Below, piece by piece: positions 4,274 to 5,571 of a stretch of DNA of 5,571 nt. A model generated the notes under the pieces. The model saw only the letters and a program-made list of their open reading frames with translations. It was not told the origin of the DNA and did not search any database. The position numbers and the translations under genes are program-made. The first letter of the stretch is position 1. Each line of letters begins with the position of its first letter. Source of the DNA: Desulfatitalea sp. (GTDB lineage: Bacteria > Desulfobacterota > Desulfobacteria > Desulfobacterales > Desulfosarcinaceae); NCBI GenBank assembly GCA_018224505.1, contig JAGTVD010000234.1, positions 1 to 5,571 on the forward strand, read 5' to 3'.

Positions 4274-5571
4274 ATGTCCCCATTAACAGACAGCAATCCT
4301 CCCGATCTGGCCGTGGGCCAGGAAATCCACGGGTATCGTGTCACGCGCATCACACCTTTGCAGGAGATCGAGGCGACCCTCTACCTGCTTGACCACATGG
4401 CCACCGGCGCCCGCCACCTGCACATCGGCATCGGTGACCCGGAAAACGCCTTCGGCGTCACGTTCAAGACCGTGCCCACCGATTCCACAGGGGTGGCCCA
4501 CATCCTGGAGCATACCGTGCTGTGCGGGTCGGAAAAGTATCCGGTGCGCGATCCGTTCTTCTCCATGCTTAAAAGAAGTTTGAGCACCTTCATGAATGCC
4601 TTCACGGCCTCCGATTGGACCATGTACCCCTTTGCCACCCAGAACCGCAAGGATTTCTACAACTTGCTGGATGTCTACCTGGATGCGGCCTTTTTCCCGG
4701 TGATCGATGCGCTGAGTTTCAAGCAGGAGGGCCATCGGCTGGAGATCGAGTGGGAGGGCGACCAGCCGCGATTGGAGTACAAGGGCGTGGTCTACAACGA
4801 AATGAAGGGGGCCATGTCCTCCCCCGACCAGGTGATGGGCCGTTCCATGCTCAATGCCCTCTATCCCGACACCACTTACAGCAACAACTCCGGGGGTGAT
4901 CCGGCGGTGATCCCCACGCTGACCCACGAACAGCTGGTGGCCTTTCACCGGCGCCACTACCATCCGAGCAACGCTTTTTTTTACACCTACGGCAACTTGC
5001 CTGTGACGGACCACCTGGCCGTGATCGCGGACAAGGTGATGGGCCGCTTTACGCGCATCGACCCGGGCACCGAGGTGCCGGGCCAGCCCCGCTGGAGCGA
5101 ACCGCGCACGGCGCGCTACACCTATCCCCTGGCCCCGTCCGAGGATCCGGCCAAACGCTGCCAGGTCTGTTTGAGCTGGCTGACCTGCGACATCCGGGAC
5201 ACTTTCGAGGTGCTGGTGCTGGCGGTACTGGAGCAGGTGCTGTTGGGCAATGCCGCTTCGCCCCTGCGCAAGGCGCTGATGGATTCCGGCCTGGGCAGCG
5301 CCCTGAGCGACGGCTCCGGATATGACGCCGACAACCGCGACACCCTGTTCGCCTGCGGGCTCAAGGATGTGAACGAAGCGGATGCCGACGCGGTGGAACG
5401 GGTCATCGTGGATGAATTGGAACGGCTGGTGCGGGAAGGCCTCGACCCGGAGATGATCGCCTCGGCCATTCACCAGATCGAGTTTCATCGCAAGGAGGTG
5501 ACCAACACCCCCTACCCCTACGGGCTGAAACTGCTGTTGATGGCCATCGGCAGCTGGCTGCACGGCGGAGA
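4274..5571 (+). CDS. PreP/Cym1-type M16 zinc metallopeptidase (N-terminal part, runs off the window)
   Basis: The frame is open from the ATG at 4274 to the window end: 432 codons and two bases, of a family usually near 1,000 residues. The inverted zinc motif HILEH is at residues 76-80: His76 and His80 bind zinc and Glu79 is the catalytic base. The third zinc ligand is Glu176 in GVVYNEMKGAMSSP, a spacing almost identical to plant PreP. Other family wording includes GVAHILEHTVLCGS, DPFFSMLKRSLSTFMNAF, DWTMYPFATQN and YPDTTYSNNSGGDP. Residues from about 225 (HRRHYHPSNAFFYTYGN) begin the second, inactive M16-fold domain. In organelles PreP degrades cleaved targeting peptides and other unstructured peptides inside a closed chamber. 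Bacterial homologues are assumed to clear short peptides, but their substrates are poorly known. There is no signal peptide, so it is probably cytoplasmic. The ribosome binding site (AGCAGG) is weak, which fits expression as the second gene after the winged-helix gene. Confidence 0.93.
   Translation, partial: MSPLTDSNPPDLAVGQEIHGYRVTRITPLQEIEATLYLLDHMATGARHLHIGIGDPENAFGVTFKTVPTDSTGVAHILEHTVLCGSEKYPVRDPFFSMLKRSLSTFMNAFTASDWTMYPFATQNRKDFYNLLDVYLDAAFFPVIDALSFKQEGHRLEIEWEGDQPRLEYKGVVYNEMKGAMSSPDQVMGRSMLNALYPDTTYSNNSGGDPAVIPTLTHEQLVAFHRRHYHPSNAFFYTYGNLPVTDHLAVIADKVMGRFTRIDPGTEVPGQPRWSEPRTARYTYPLAPSEDPAKRCQVCLSWLTCDIRDTFEVLVLAVLEQVLLGNAASPLRKALMDSGLGSALSDGSGYDADNRDTLFACGLKDVNEADADAVERVIVDELERLVREGLDPEMIASAIHQIEFHRKEVTNTPYPYGLKLLLMAIGSWLHGG

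Noticed and set aside
4283..5563. 426-codon minus-strand ORF antisense to the peptidase
   Set aside because: Long antisense frames are common in GC-rich genes. The plus frame has the HILEH motif and the third zinc ligand at correct spacing.

Overview
The window looks like chromosomal DNA from an anaerobic, sulfate-reducer-type bacterium of the Desulfobacterota (Desulfobacterales-like). This is an inference from four things: a receiver-domain C-terminus typical of the multi-domain kinases common in that group, an orphan fumarate-reductase-type flavoprotein, an OsmC-family gene that apparently encodes selenocysteine, and a moderately high-GC background. No RNA gene, CRISPR array, transposase or phage gene was seen.

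Layout. Bases 1-102 are the tail of a receiver (REC) domain gene. A 382-base intergenic region follows, with several short dyads and a sigma-54-like -24/-12 candidate. A complete 537-residue FAD-dependent oxidoreductase of the fumarate reductase/succinate dehydrogenase flavoprotein family lies at 485-2098 (+). It has a strong ribosome binding site and no partner subunit in view. An inverted repeat at 2119-2165 separates it from a convergent minus-strand gene at 2265-2729. That gene appears broken into two frames by a TGA, but it reads best as one 154-residue OsmC-family selenoprotein. The TGA sits exactly where the family has its redox-active Cys, the frame continues without interruption into the rest of the OsmC fold, and a SECIS-like hairpin follows 12 bases downstream. 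Upstream on the same strand is rsmA/ksgA (2881-3732), the 16S rRNA dimethyladenosine transferase. A divergent promoter region (3733-3843) separates rsmA from a small coiled-coil plus winged-helix protein (3844-4218, +). This is followed after 55 bases by the first 432 codons of a PreP/Cym1-type M16 zinc metallopeptidase (4274 to the window end).

How the genes relate. rsmA and the OsmC gene are codirectional but 151 bases apart, so a shared transcript is possible but unproven. The winged-helix gene and the peptidase are probably cotranscribed. The left part, up to about 2100, is visibly more AT-rich in coding and non-coding DNA than the right part, so the flavoprotein and the receiver-domain gene may have a different history from the rsmA-side block.

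The most notable item is the selenocysteine OsmC gene. Standard gene callers would truncate it or split it into two hypothetical proteins. Sec-containing OsmC-like proteins are an already reported family, so this is a probable misannotation and a new member rather than a wholly new system.
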